A stretch of DNA of 64,000 nucleotides from Comamonadaceae bacterium. Lineage in GTDB: Bacteria; Pseudomonadota; Gammaproteobacteria; Burkholderiales; Burkholderiaceae_C. A model generated the notes under the pieces. It was given only the letters and a program-made list of their open reading frames with translations. It ran no database searches and was not told the origin of the DNA. Position 1 is the stretch's first letter. Each line of letters begins with the position of its first letter. The position numbers and the translations under genes are program-made. The stretch spans positions 1-64,000 of the forward strand of contig JAJTEW010000004.1 of NCBI GenBank assembly GCA_021299875.1, written 5' to 3'. Shown piece after piece: positions 35,887 through 44,061 of this stretch.

Positions 35887-36630
35887 GTGAACCAACTTGA
35901 CTACCTGATGTGGGCTGGTTTGGCGGCAACCCTGGTGGGGATGTCCAAGGGCGGATTGCCCACCGTGGGCATGTTGTCGGTCCCCATCCTTTCCTTGTAC
36001 ATGTCACCGATCAAAGCGGTGGTCATGCTGCTGCCCATCTACATCATCTCCGACATCGTGGGTCTGTGGCTTTATCGCAAAGCGTTCAGTGCCATCAACC
36101 TGAAAATCCTGGTTCCTGCTGGCATCCTGGGTATCTTGGTCGGTTGGTTGACAGCGTCTGTGGTGTCGGATTCCGCCGTCAAAGGGATGATCGGTTTGAT
36201 GGGGGTGGGTTTTGTGGCCAATGCGTGGCGTCAACGCAAAACCGTTCAAATCGCCCAGCCAGCGCGCTGGGGACCTGGGATTTTTTGGGGGAGCGTTTCG
36301 GGCTTTTCCAGCTTCATCTCACATGCCGGAGGCCCTCCTTTCCAGGTTTTTTTGCTCCCCCAAAAACTCCCCAAATTGGTGTTTGCAGGCACCTCAACTT
36401 TGTTTTTTGCCGCCATCAACCTCGCCAAACTCGGACCGTATCACCTGTTGCAACCCTATGGCGTGGAAGAAATGATGGGGGCATTGGTGCTGATCCCATT
36501 TGCCTTGGTTGGCACGGTGGCCGGGGCTTACCTGACGCGCAAAATCTCTGACGACTGGTTCTTCAAATGGGTCCAAGTGGGTTTGCTGCTGATCTCGCTG
36601 AAGTTGATTCTGGACGTCGTCAGGGCTTGA
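35887..36630 (+). CDS. TauE/SafE-family membrane exporter
   Basis: A 247-aa integral membrane protein of the TauE/SafE (DUF81) family with about seven to eight hydrophobic segments, including the twin motifs GMSKGGLPTVGMLSVPIL and GSVSGFSSFISHAGGPP. Some members export sulfite or sulfoacetate made during sulfonate breakdown. The start is GTG 35887. Its position near a TauD-type oxygenase and TauT-type importer makes sulfite export attractive, but the family is broad. Confidence 0.88.
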   Translation: MNQLDYLMWAGLAATLVGMSKGGLPTVGMLSVPILSLYMSPIKAVVMLLPIYIISDIVGLWLYRKAFSAINLKILVPAGILGILVGWLTASVVSDSAVKGMIGLMGVGFVANAWRQRKTVQIAQPARWGPGIFWGSVSGFSSFISHAGGPPFQVFLLPQKLPKLVFAGTSTLFFAAINLAKLGPYHLLQPYGVEEMMGALVLIPFALVGTVAGAYLTRKISDDWFFKWVQVGLLLISLKLILDVVRA

Positions 36631-36636
36631 GTTCAG

Positions 36637-37638
36637 TCAAACCAACCCGCACACCGTTTTGGAGCCTTGCCAGTTGGACAAAGCTTGGCTCAGATCAACC
36701 CCTCGGCGCATGGCCGTCATTTCAGCGACGATGCTCATGGCGATTTCGGGCGGAGTGAGTGCGCCCAGGTTCAGGCCCACGGGGCCATGCAACTGCTGGA
36801 CTTCGGCCTCACTCACATCAAAGTCGAGCAGGCGTTTGCGGCGCTGGGCGTTGTTGTGCAGCGAGCCCAAGGCCCCCACATAAAAGGCAGGTGTGCGCAG
36901 CGCCTCCATGAGGGCCAGATCGTCGAGCTTGGGGTCGTGTGTGACGGCCACCACCGCGCTGTTGTGGTCCAGCCGCATGGCCAGCACCAGGTCGTCGGGC
37001 ATTTGGGTGGACACAGTCACACCCGCCATCGCTTCCCAGCCTTCGTGGTATTCCGCACGCGGCTCGCATACCGTGACCTGGTAATCCAGCATCACGGCCA
37101 TCGCCGCCAGGTAGCGCGAGAGTTGCCCGCCACCAATGATGAGCAAGCGCAGGCGCGGGCCGTGCACCGTGGTCAGGCTTTGCCCGTCAAATTGCAGCTT
37201 GTCGCCTTCGGTGGCAGCACCCATGCGCACCATGCCGGTGGCCATGTCCAAGCGGCGCTCCACGCGCTGGTGCTGCGCTATGTGCACCAGCAATTCACGC
37301 AATTGCGACTGGGGCGACAAAGGCTCCAGCACCACCTGGACCGAGCCGCCACAAGGCAGCCCAAAGCGGCGCACCTCTTCGGCCGTCTGGCCATAAGTGG
37401 TGGTGTCGGGCAGGCGCAGCGCCAGCTCGCCAGCGGCCACGCGGCGAATCAGATCGTCTTCGATACAGCCGCCTGAGACCGAACCGGCCACTTGCCCGTC
37501 GTCCCGGATGATCATGAGCGAGCCCGGTGGGCGCGGGGCAGAACCCCAGGTGCGCACGACTGTGCCCAGCACCACGCGGTGGCCGCGGCTTTGCCAATCG
37601 AGGGCGGTTCGGATGACGTCGATGTCGATGCTGTTCAT
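36637..37638 (-). CDS. xdhC: XdhC-family molybdenum-enzyme maturation protein
   Basis: A 333-aa XdhC/CoxI protein, which inserts or sulfurates molybdenum cofactor for xanthine-dehydrogenase-type enzymes. The N-terminal part has VVRTWGSAPRPPGSLM and GSVSGGCIEDDL; the C-terminal Rossmann part has IIGGGQLSRYLA, THDPKLDDLAL, YVGALGS and the terminal GLNLGALTPPEIAMSIVAEM. Its start overlaps the MobA-like gene's stop by 4 bp. No molybdenum hydroxylase gene lies in the window. Confidence 0.9.
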   Translation of the reverse strand: MNSIDIDVIRTALDWQSRGHRVVLGTVVRTWGSAPRPPGSLMIIRDDGQVAGSVSGGCIEDDLIRRVAAGELALRLPDTTTYGQTAEEVRRFGLPCGGSVQVVLEPLSPQSQLRELLVHIAQHQRVERRLDMATGMVRMGAATEGDKLQFDGQSLTTVHGPRLRLLIIGGGQLSRYLAAMAVMLDYQVTVCEPRAEYHEGWEAMAGVTVSTQMPDDLVLAMRLDHNSAVVAVTHDPKLDDLALMEALRTPAFYVGALGSLHNNAQRRKRLLDFDVSEAEVQQLHGPVGLNLGALTPPEIAMSIVAEMTAMRRGVDLSQALSNWQGSKTVCGLV

Positions 37639-38285
37639 GCTGGGGTGATGTTTTGTCGGCTCAAGTCGCTTGGCCAGAGCAAGCGATGCCCGGTCAAGGT
37701 CTCCAGCGTCTGTAGGTCTTGCTCATTGTCCACATCCAGACGGTAACGCGCATCGGGGGTTTTCCAGCGGTAGGTCTTCTCAGGGTTCAATTGCTGCCAT
37801 TGACGCACGCCCATTTGGACGCCTCCCGCCAAGATCTGCAACGCCACTGCAGACGAAAAGACCACCGGATTGCCTGGCAAATCCTGCACCGTCGGTTGAA
37901 CCATGTGCGTCCCTTCAGGCCGTGCGGCGTAAGCATTCATCAGCGCTTGGATCGCCGTCACATCGACCATGGGCTGGTCGGCCAGCAACACCATCACGGC
38001 GGCCAAGCCAGGGGGCAATGCCTGAAGGCCTGCGCGCAAAGAGCTGACATGGCCCGCATCCGGTTGTGGATTCACCACCCACCGAGCGCCCCAATGCTGC
38101 AGCGCCGCTTGTTGTTGGATGCGCTCGGCGTGGTGCCCCAAAACCACCAGCACGGAGGCCAGGCCCGCTTGATGAACGGCCTCGAGTTGACGATCGATCA
38201 AACTCCTGCCGTTCAGTTGCAACAAGCATTTGGGGCGATGCCCCATGCGGCGGCCTGCGCCCGCTGCCAACACCAAGGCACCCAT
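37635..38285 (-). CDS. MobA-like nucleotidyltransferase (probable molybdopterin cytidylyltransferase)
   Basis: An approximately 216-aa NTP-transferase with MGALVLAAGAGRRMG (nucleotide loop), KCLLQLNGRSLIDRQ, VVNPQPDAGHVSSLRAG and LLADQPMVD (metal Asp). This is the MocA/MobA-like type that adds CMP to molybdopterin for xanthine-dehydrogenase-family enzymes, in keeping with the coupled xdhC. The start is uncertain: the conserved fold begins at 38285, though reading continues upstream to 38501. Confidence 0.85.
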   Translation of the reverse strand: MGALVLAAGAGRRMGHRPKCLLQLNGRSLIDRQLEAVHQAGLASVLVVLGHHAERIQQQAALQHWGARWVVNPQPDAGHVSSLRAGLQALPPGLAAVMVLLADQPMVDVTAIQALMNAYAARPEGTHMVQPTVQDLPGNPVVFSSAVALQILAGGVQMGVRQWQQLNPEKTYRWKTPDARYRLDVDNEQDLQTLETLTGHRLLWPSDLSRQNITPA

Positions 38286-38515
38286 GCGTGGCAAGGCCAG
38301 GTCTTGGCTTGTGGGGGTGGGCTGCGTTGTCGCGTTCAAGGGTGTCTTTGAATTGGAGGTTAAGGGTACGCGCACGGAGGCAACGCTGCGCCTATTTTGC
38401 GTCAAAGCGTGTCCAACAGGGTGCGGCTGTCCCCACTGCGAAACCTCGCTGTGGCTAGGCCGGTGCAATCGCGCTACAGTGGTTTTCTTTTGTGTCGCCA
38501 CGAGGAGCCCCCAAC

Positions 38516-39997
38516 ATGAACGCCCCCCTGCACCGCGAAATGCCCGATGGCCTGCTCGACAGCGCCAAAGCCCTGAATGACGTCACCCGAGCTTGGAACA
38601 GCACCATCGTGCCCGAGCTGAAAAATTACATCGAAATCCCCGCCAAGTCGCCCTCGTTTGACGCCGATTGGGCCGTGCATGGCCACATCGAGGCCGTGCT
38701 GCGCAATGCCGCTCAGTGGGTTGAGGCGCAAAAAATAGCGGGCCTGACACTGGAGGTCATTCGCCTGCCGGGGCGCACCCCCGTCATGTTTTTTGAAGTG
38801 GCTGCCACCCGCGCCGCCAGCGAGGGCTCGGGCCAGACGGTGCTGATGTACGGCCACCTGGACAAGCAGCCCGAGTTCAATGGCTGGCGCAATGACTTGG
38901 GGCCTTGGACCCCGGTGTACGAAGAAGGCAAGCTTTATGGCCGGGGCGGGGCGGACGACGGTTACGCGGTCTATGCCAGCATCGCGGCCGTTCAAGCCCT
39001 CAAAGCGCAAAACACGCCGCACCCGCGCATCGTCGGCCTGATCGAAACCTGCGAAGAGTCGGGCTCTTATGACCTGCTGCCTTATGTGGACGCGCTGCGC
39101 ACCCGCATGGGCGATGTGGGCCTGGTGATTTGCCTGGACAGCGGCGCGGGCAACTACGACCAGCTGTGGCTCACCACCAGCTTGCGCGGCATGGCCAGCG
39201 GCACGCTCAAGGTGCAGGTGCTGACCGAGGGGATCCACTCGGGCGATGCCTCGGGCCTGGTGCCGTCGAGCTTTCGCATCATGCGTCAGGTGCTCGACCG
39301 CCTCGAAGACAGCGCCACCGGCCGCCTGTTGCCCGCCAGCTTCCATTGCGAAGTGCCCGCCGAGCGGTTGGCGCAAGCGCAGGCCACGGCCGCCATCTTG
39401 GGCGACGAGGTGTACAAGCGTTTCCCATGGGCGCTCTATGACTGTGGCGGCTCGACCAGCTTTGCGCTGCCCACCACCACCGACCCGACACAAGCCCTGC
39501 TCAACCGCACCTGGACGCCCACACTGAGCGTGACCGGGGCCGAAGGCTTCCCGGCGCTCAAAGACGCGGGCAATGTGCTGCGGCCTTACACGGCCTTCAA
39601 GCTCAGCCTGCGCCTGCCGCCGCTGGTGGACGCCGCGCAGGCCGTGGCCGAAATGAAGGCTCTGCTGGAGGACAACGCGCCTTACCAAGCCAAGGTCACC
39701 TTTGAATCCGGCGGCGGTGCCACCGGCTGGAACGCGCCTGACACTTCACCCTGGTTTGAGCAAGCGTTGAACAGCGCCAGCCAAGCGCACTTTGGCGCTG
39801 GCGTGGGCTACATCGGTCAAGGCGGCACCATCCCGCTCATGAACATGCTGAGCGCCGGTTTCCCCAAAGCACAAATGATGGTCTGCGGCGTGCTCGGCCC
39901 CAAGAGCAACGCGCACGGGCCGAACGAGTTTTTGCATGTGCCTTACGCCCAAAAACTCACGGCGGCGGTGGCCGAAGTCATGGCGCGGATGCCGTGA
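38516..39997 (+). CDS. M20-family metallopeptidase/dipeptidase
   Basis: A 493-aa M20 peptidase with two-zinc active-site motifs: LMYGHLDKQPEF (His/Asp), YGRGGADDGYAV (bridging Asp), ETCEESGSYDL (catalytic Glu and ligand), the ligand Asp in LVICLDSGAG, and the final His in PKSNAHGPNEF. The dimerisation lid lies in the middle. It resembles carnosinase-like CNDP dipeptidases. GAGGAG precedes the ATG. It overlaps the next gene by one base (TGATG). Confidence 0.9.
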   Translation: MNAPLHREMPDGLLDSAKALNDVTRAWNSTIVPELKNYIEIPAKSPSFDADWAVHGHIEAVLRNAAQWVEAQKIAGLTLEVIRLPGRTPVMFFEVAATRAASEGSGQTVLMYGHLDKQPEFNGWRNDLGPWTPVYEEGKLYGRGGADDGYAVYASIAAVQALKAQNTPHPRIVGLIETCEESGSYDLLPYVDALRTRMGDVGLVICLDSGAGNYDQLWLTTSLRGMASGTLKVQVLTEGIHSGDASGLVPSSFRIMRQVLDRLEDSATGRLLPASFHCEVPAERLAQAQATAAILGDEVYKRFPWALYDCGGSTSFALPTTTDPTQALLNRTWTPTLSVTGAEGFPALKDAGNVLRPYTAFKLSLRLPPLVDAAQAVAEMKALLEDNAPYQAKVTFESGGGATGWNAPDTSPWFEQALNSASQAHFGAGVGYIGQGGTIPLMNMLSAGFPKAQMMVCGVLGPKSNAHGPNEFLHVPYAQKLTAAVAEVMARMP

Positions 39998-40875
39998 TGA
40001 GCGTGACATCTCGCCCCTCGATTGCGAGCCCGAAAGTTTCCGCCTTGCAGGGCGAAGCCGGCCAACTGGCGGTGTACGACTGGGCCTTGCCTGTCAGCCC
40101 ACCCCTGGGCACGGTGATTTTGGTGCACGGTCTGGGCGAGCACGCTGGGCGCTACGGCGAGGTGGCGGCGCACTTGCACCAATGGGGTTTTGCGGTGCGG
40201 GCCTATGACCAGCAAGGCCACGGCCAATCCGAAGGCGCACGCGGTGACATGCTGCGTCCCGGCAGCTTGCAGGCCGATTTGTGCCGGGTGATCGACGACA
40301 CGCGCCAGCACCCGTCTTTGCAGAGCACGCCCCTCATCTTGCTGGGCCACAGCCTGGGCGGCTTGGTGGTGGCGCGCACGCTGGCCGAGGGTTTGCGTCC
40401 CGTGAATGCAGCGGTCTTGTCATCCCCTGCGCTGGGCGCGTTTCCCAACTTTTTCCAAAAAATACTGCTGGCCACTTTACCCCGCGTGGTGCCTCACTTG
40501 CGCGTGGACAACGGCTTGAAAGCCGAATTTGTGTCGCGCGACCCGGATGTGGTGAAGGCCTACCAAGCAGACGCGATGGTGCACCGGCGCATTGCGACCG
40601 GGCTGGCAGCCTGGATTTTGGAGAATGGCGAGAAAACGCTGGACGATGCGGCGAAATGGCAGGTGCCCACCTTGCTGCTGTATGCAGGGCAAGACCGTTT
40701 GGTCAATGCACAAGCCAGCGCTGACTTCGCCCGGTCGGCCCCCAAGGCAGTGGTGCAAGCCGAATGCTTTGAAGCCATGTACCACGAGATCTTCAACGAC
40801 CTTTACCGCGCCCAAGTGTTCACAGCCCTCAAGCGCTGGTTGCTGGCGCGTTTTTCTGCGCATCCCTCTGTTTGA
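39997..40875 (+). CDS. Alpha/beta hydrolase (monoacylglycerol lipase/lysophospholipase-like)
   Basis: A 292-aa serine hydrolase: oxyanion-region HGLGEHAGRY, YDQQGHGQSEGARG, the nucleophile elbow GHSLGG, the acid in LLYAGQDRLVN and the catalytic His in YHEIFND. This matches the monoglyceride-lipase-like group. It starts within the M20 stop (TGATG), so the pair is coupled. Its 3' end overlaps the convergent MFS gene by 47 bp. Confidence 0.9.
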   Translation: MSVTSRPSIASPKVSALQGEAGQLAVYDWALPVSPPLGTVILVHGLGEHAGRYGEVAAHLHQWGFAVRAYDQQGHGQSEGARGDMLRPGSLQADLCRVIDDTRQHPSLQSTPLILLGHSLGGLVVARTLAEGLRPVNAAVLSSPALGAFPNFFQKILLATLPRVVPHLRVDNGLKAEFVSRDPDVVKAYQADAMVHRRIATGLAAWILENGEKTLDDAAKWQVPTLLLYAGQDRLVNAQASADFARSAPKAVVQAECFEAMYHEIFNDLYRAQVFTALKRWLLARFSAHPSV

Positions 40876-42019
40876 CCACCATCCACACCAAGGCCAGGCC
40901 CGTCAGCGCTACGGGGAAGATCGAACCGATGTTCAGCCAAGTCCAACCCTGCGTGGTGACCAGGGCGCCCGATGCGAACGAGGTCACGGCCATGGTGGCA
41001 AACACAAAGAAGTTGATGGCGGCCTGACCCCTGTCTTTTTCGGCGGGTGTCCAAGCCTGCATGGCCAAGGTGGTGCTGCCCGTGAACAGAAAGTTCCAGC
41101 CCAGCCCCAACAAGAACAGCGATATCAAGAACTGGTGCAGCTCAACCCCGGTGAGTGCAATGGCGATGCACGCGAAGTTGATGACCACGCCCACCGCCAT
41201 GATCTGCAGCGTGCCAAATTTTTTGATCAGGTGGCCTGTGAAAAAGCCCGGCGCAAACATCGCGATCACATGCCATTCCAGCACCAGCGCCGCATCGTCA
41301 AAACTGAAGCCGCACACTTGCATGGCCAGCGGGGTGGCGGCCATCAGCAGGTTCATCACGCCATAACTCAAAGCGGCCGCAGCGGCCGCCACGATGAACA
41401 CCGGCTGGCGCATGATCTCGCGCAAAGGGCGGCCCGCGCTGTCGCCCGGTTTTTTGGCGGGCACGGTCGGAAAGCGGATGAAACTCATGCACACCATGGC
41501 CAAAATCGCCACGATGCCCAGCGCCATGTAAGCCCCCAAAAACGGCACCTCGTACAAAGTGCGGGTGCGAGAAGCCAGGTTGGGGCCCACGATGGCGCCG
41601 ATCAAGCCACCGGCCAAGACCAGTGAGACTGCTTTTTCCTTGAACCCGTCCGCTGCCAACTCAGCCGCCGCAAAACGGTACAACTGGCCATTCGCGCTGT
41701 AGTAACCGGCGATCACCGTGGCCGACACCAGCAGCCAGAAGTTGTGGCTCCAAGCGGCATAGGCGGCCAGCAGAGCCGAGAACAAAGCCACCACCAAGCC
41801 GAGCTGAAACGAGACCTTGCGCCCCCAGCGCGACTGGCTTTTGGCCACCAACCCTGTAGAGAGGGCACCGCCCACCACATAGCCCATGACGGGCAAAGTC
41901 GCCATCCAACCCAGCGGCGCCATGGACAAGCCCACCAAACCATTGATGGCGATGAAGGTCACGTTGTTGGTGAAAAACAGGCCCTGGCAAAGCGTGAGGA
42001 GGATCAAGTTCGGGTTCAT
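40829..42019 (-). CDS. Major facilitator superfamily transporter
   Basis: A 396-aa membrane protein with about twelve hydrophobic segments in two halves and a loop after TM2 (KSQSRWGRKVSFQLG) that is the MFS motif A region. The substrate is unknown. It resembles uncharacterised efflux-type members of the superfamily. It is convergent with the hydrolase gene, overlapping by 47 bp. Confidence 0.88.
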   Translation of the reverse strand: MNPNLILLTLCQGLFFTNNVTFIAINGLVGLSMAPLGWMATLPVMGYVVGGALSTGLVAKSQSRWGRKVSFQLGLVVALFSALLAAYAAWSHNFWLLVSATVIAGYYSANGQLYRFAAAELAADGFKEKAVSLVLAGGLIGAIVGPNLASRTRTLYEVPFLGAYMALGIVAILAMVCMSFIRFPTVPAKKPGDSAGRPLREIMRQPVFIVAAAAAALSYGVMNLLMAATPLAMQVCGFSFDDAALVLEWHVIAMFAPGFFTGHLIKKFGTLQIMAVGVVINFACIAIALTGVELHQFLISLFLLGLGWNFLFTGSTTLAMQAWTPAEKDRGQAAINFFVFATMAVTSFASGALVTTQGWTWLNIGSIFPVALTGLALVWMVVKQRDAQKNAPATSA

Positions 42020-42125
42020 ATGACCCAGTTTATCAGCTGCTGCTTATGAAAAGCTGTCGCCTAGGCTCACGCACCCAATGCTTTGGCTCCCCGCTTGCGG
42101 GTGAACTTGAAATCTCGCACCTCTT

Positions 42126-42830
42126 TTAAAAGGAACAAACCGCCAGCAACGCCAAAGGTGCGGTTTCGGCCCGCAAAATGCGCGACCCGAGTGTCACAGG
42201 CACAAAGCCTGCAGCCAGTGCGCTGGCTTCTTCGCTGGGGCTGAGGCCGCCCTCGGGGCCGCTGAGCACCGTGACGGGCGCACGGCCGGTCATGGCGGAG
42301 AGGGCTTGCGTGCTTTCTGACAAAGACAAAACCCAACGCTCCCCGGACTCGGCCCTCGCCAACCACTCTTTGAGGGTGACGGCCGCATGCACCGGGGGCA
42401 CCCGGTTGCGCCCACACTGCTCGGCAGCGGCCACCGCCACACCTTGCCAGTGCGCCAATTTTTTGTCTGCCCGCTCACCTTTGAGCTTGAGCACACTGCG
42501 CTCGGCCACCAGGGGCGTGATGCTGGCCACGCCCAGCTCGGTGGCTTTTTCCACCAGCCAGTCCATGCGGTCGTTGGCGGTGATGCCTGCCAACAAGTGC
42601 ACGGCACGGGCGGTCTCGCGTTCCACCGGGCGGTGTGCGCCCACCTCGACCTCGACATCGCTGCGGCCCATGCGGGTCAGGGTGGCGTCAAACTCGCCGC
42701 CTTCCCCGTTGAACAAGGTGATCACATCGCCCGGTTGCAGGCGCAGCACCTGCACATGGCGGGCCGCGCCAGCGGGCAGGCTGAGCGCAAGACCTGCGGC
42801 CAAAGGCGTGGGGCAATGAAAGCGCGGCAT
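42126..42830 (-). CDS. rsmE: 16S rRNA m3U1498 methyltransferase
   Basis: RsmE methylates U1498 of 16S rRNA. The 234-aa SPOUT enzyme has an N-terminal PUA-like part (MPRFHCPTPLAAGL, HVQVLRLQPGDVITLFNG) and the knotted SAM domain with DWLVEKATELGVASITPL, AAEQCGRNRVP, LSGPEGGLSPSEE and LGSRILRAETAPLALLA. The ATG at 42830 begins the conserved N-terminus. It follows amgK by two bases. Confidence 0.95.
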   Translation of the reverse strand: MPRFHCPTPLAAGLALSLPAGAARHVQVLRLQPGDVITLFNGEGGEFDATLTRMGRSDVEVEVGAHRPVERETARAVHLLAGITANDRMDWLVEKATELGVASITPLVAERSVLKLKGERADKKLAHWQGVAVAAAEQCGRNRVPPVHAAVTLKEWLARAESGERWVLSLSESTQALSAMTGRAPVTVLSGPEGGLSPSEEASALAAGFVPVTLGSRILRAETAPLALLAVCSF

Positions 42831-42832
42831 GC

Positions 42833-43939
42833 TCACATGCGCCCGTAGGCAAAACCGACCTGGGGCGTGGTGCCTTCGATTTCGTCGATCAACTTCAGCA
42901 GTGGGCCCAGCTCGCGGTAACGGTCGCAGGTGCTGCGGATGTAGTGGAGGAAACGTGGCGCATCGGACAGGTATTTGGGTTTGCCATCGCGCAACGTCAG
43001 GCGGGCAAAAATACCGGCCACCTTGAGGTGGCGCTGCAGGCCCATCCATTCGACGGCGCGGTAAAACACGCCAAAGTCGCTGTGCCAGTCTTCAAAGTCC
43101 ATCAGACCCGCTTTGCGGGCTTTTTCCCAATAGCGGATGGTGATGTCGAGCACAAAGTCTTCGTCCCAGCTCAAAAAAGCGTCGCGCATCAGGCTGGCGA
43201 TGTCGTAGCTGATGGGGCCATAAACCGCGTCCTGGAAGTCGAGCACGCCGAGCTGTTCGCTCCGAGGACCTGCACCACAGGGCATCATCAAATTTCGCGG
43301 CATGAAGTCGCGGTGCACATACACGCTGGGCGCTGCCAGGTTGCGCTGCACGATCAGGGCCAAGGCCCGGTCGAACACCTCGCGCTGAGCGCCTTGCAGT
43401 TGCACCCCCCGGTGTTGGGCCAAATACCAATCAGGAAACAGGCTGAGCTCCCTGCGCAGGAGCGCTGCGTCATACGGCGGCAGCACACCGGGGCGCGAAG
43501 CCAATTGCCACTGCACCAGCGTGTCCACCGCCTGCATGTAAAGCCCATGGTTGGCCTGGGGGCGCTCGGGGTCGATGGCCGACATCATGGTGACGTCACC
43601 CAGATCGCTCAGCAGCATGAAGCCGTGGGCTTCGTGCCAGTCCAGCACCTCGGGTGCATTCAGGCCCGCTGATTGCATCAAAGCGGCGATGCGCACGAAG
43701 GGTTCGGAGTTTTCCTTGTCGGGCGGCGCGTCCATCACGATGCGGCTTTCGCCCTGCACCGTATCCACCCGCAGGTAGCGACGAAAACTGGCGTCAGCCG
43801 ATGCAATCCTCAAGCTTGGGGGCAAAAGACCGTGGTCGCTTGACCTTTCTGACAACCAAGCCGCAAATGCTGCTTGCCGTATCGGATCGGCCCAAGTGAC
43901 TTGAAAATCGGCGATTGTGGAGTGTGTGGGGTAGCTCAT
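42833..43939 (-). CDS. amgK: Aminoglycoside-phosphotransferase-fold kinase, probable anomeric MurNAc/GlcNAc kinase
   Basis: A 368-aa kinase with Brenner motif VYVHRDFMPRNLMM (catalytic Asp) and the metal motif LGVLDFQDAVYGPISYD. In Pseudomonas AmgK, the cell-wall sugar kinase, is likewise divergent from lptD, which supports this identity. Its partner MurU is not adjacent but encoded at 16489-17238. ATG 43939 is preferred; ATG 43951 is an alternative. It shares a short divergent promoter region with lptD. Confidence 0.85.
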   Translation of the reverse strand: MSYPTHSTIADFQVTWADPIRQAAFAAWLSERSSDHGLLPPSLRIASADASFRRYLRVDTVQGESRIVMDAPPDKENSEPFVRIAALMQSAGLNAPEVLDWHEAHGFMLLSDLGDVTMMSAIDPERPQANHGLYMQAVDTLVQWQLASRPGVLPPYDAALLRRELSLFPDWYLAQHRGVQLQGAQREVFDRALALIVQRNLAAPSVYVHRDFMPRNLMMPCGAGPRSEQLGVLDFQDAVYGPISYDIASLMRDAFLSWDEDFVLDITIRYWEKARKAGLMDFEDWHSDFGVFYRAVEWMGLQRHLKVAGIFARLTLRDGKPKYLSDAPRFLHYIRSTCDRYRELGPLLKLIDEIEGTTPQVGFAYGRM

Positions 43940-44061
43940 GGATAATCCCATTTTACAAATTCAAAGTTGCACTGCTTTGTTCATCCCGTGCGCCTTGCCC
44001 AACCCAGTTGATTCTTTTGAGCTGCCCCCCCAAGTTAAGTCACGCAGACTGCTTTTTTGCC

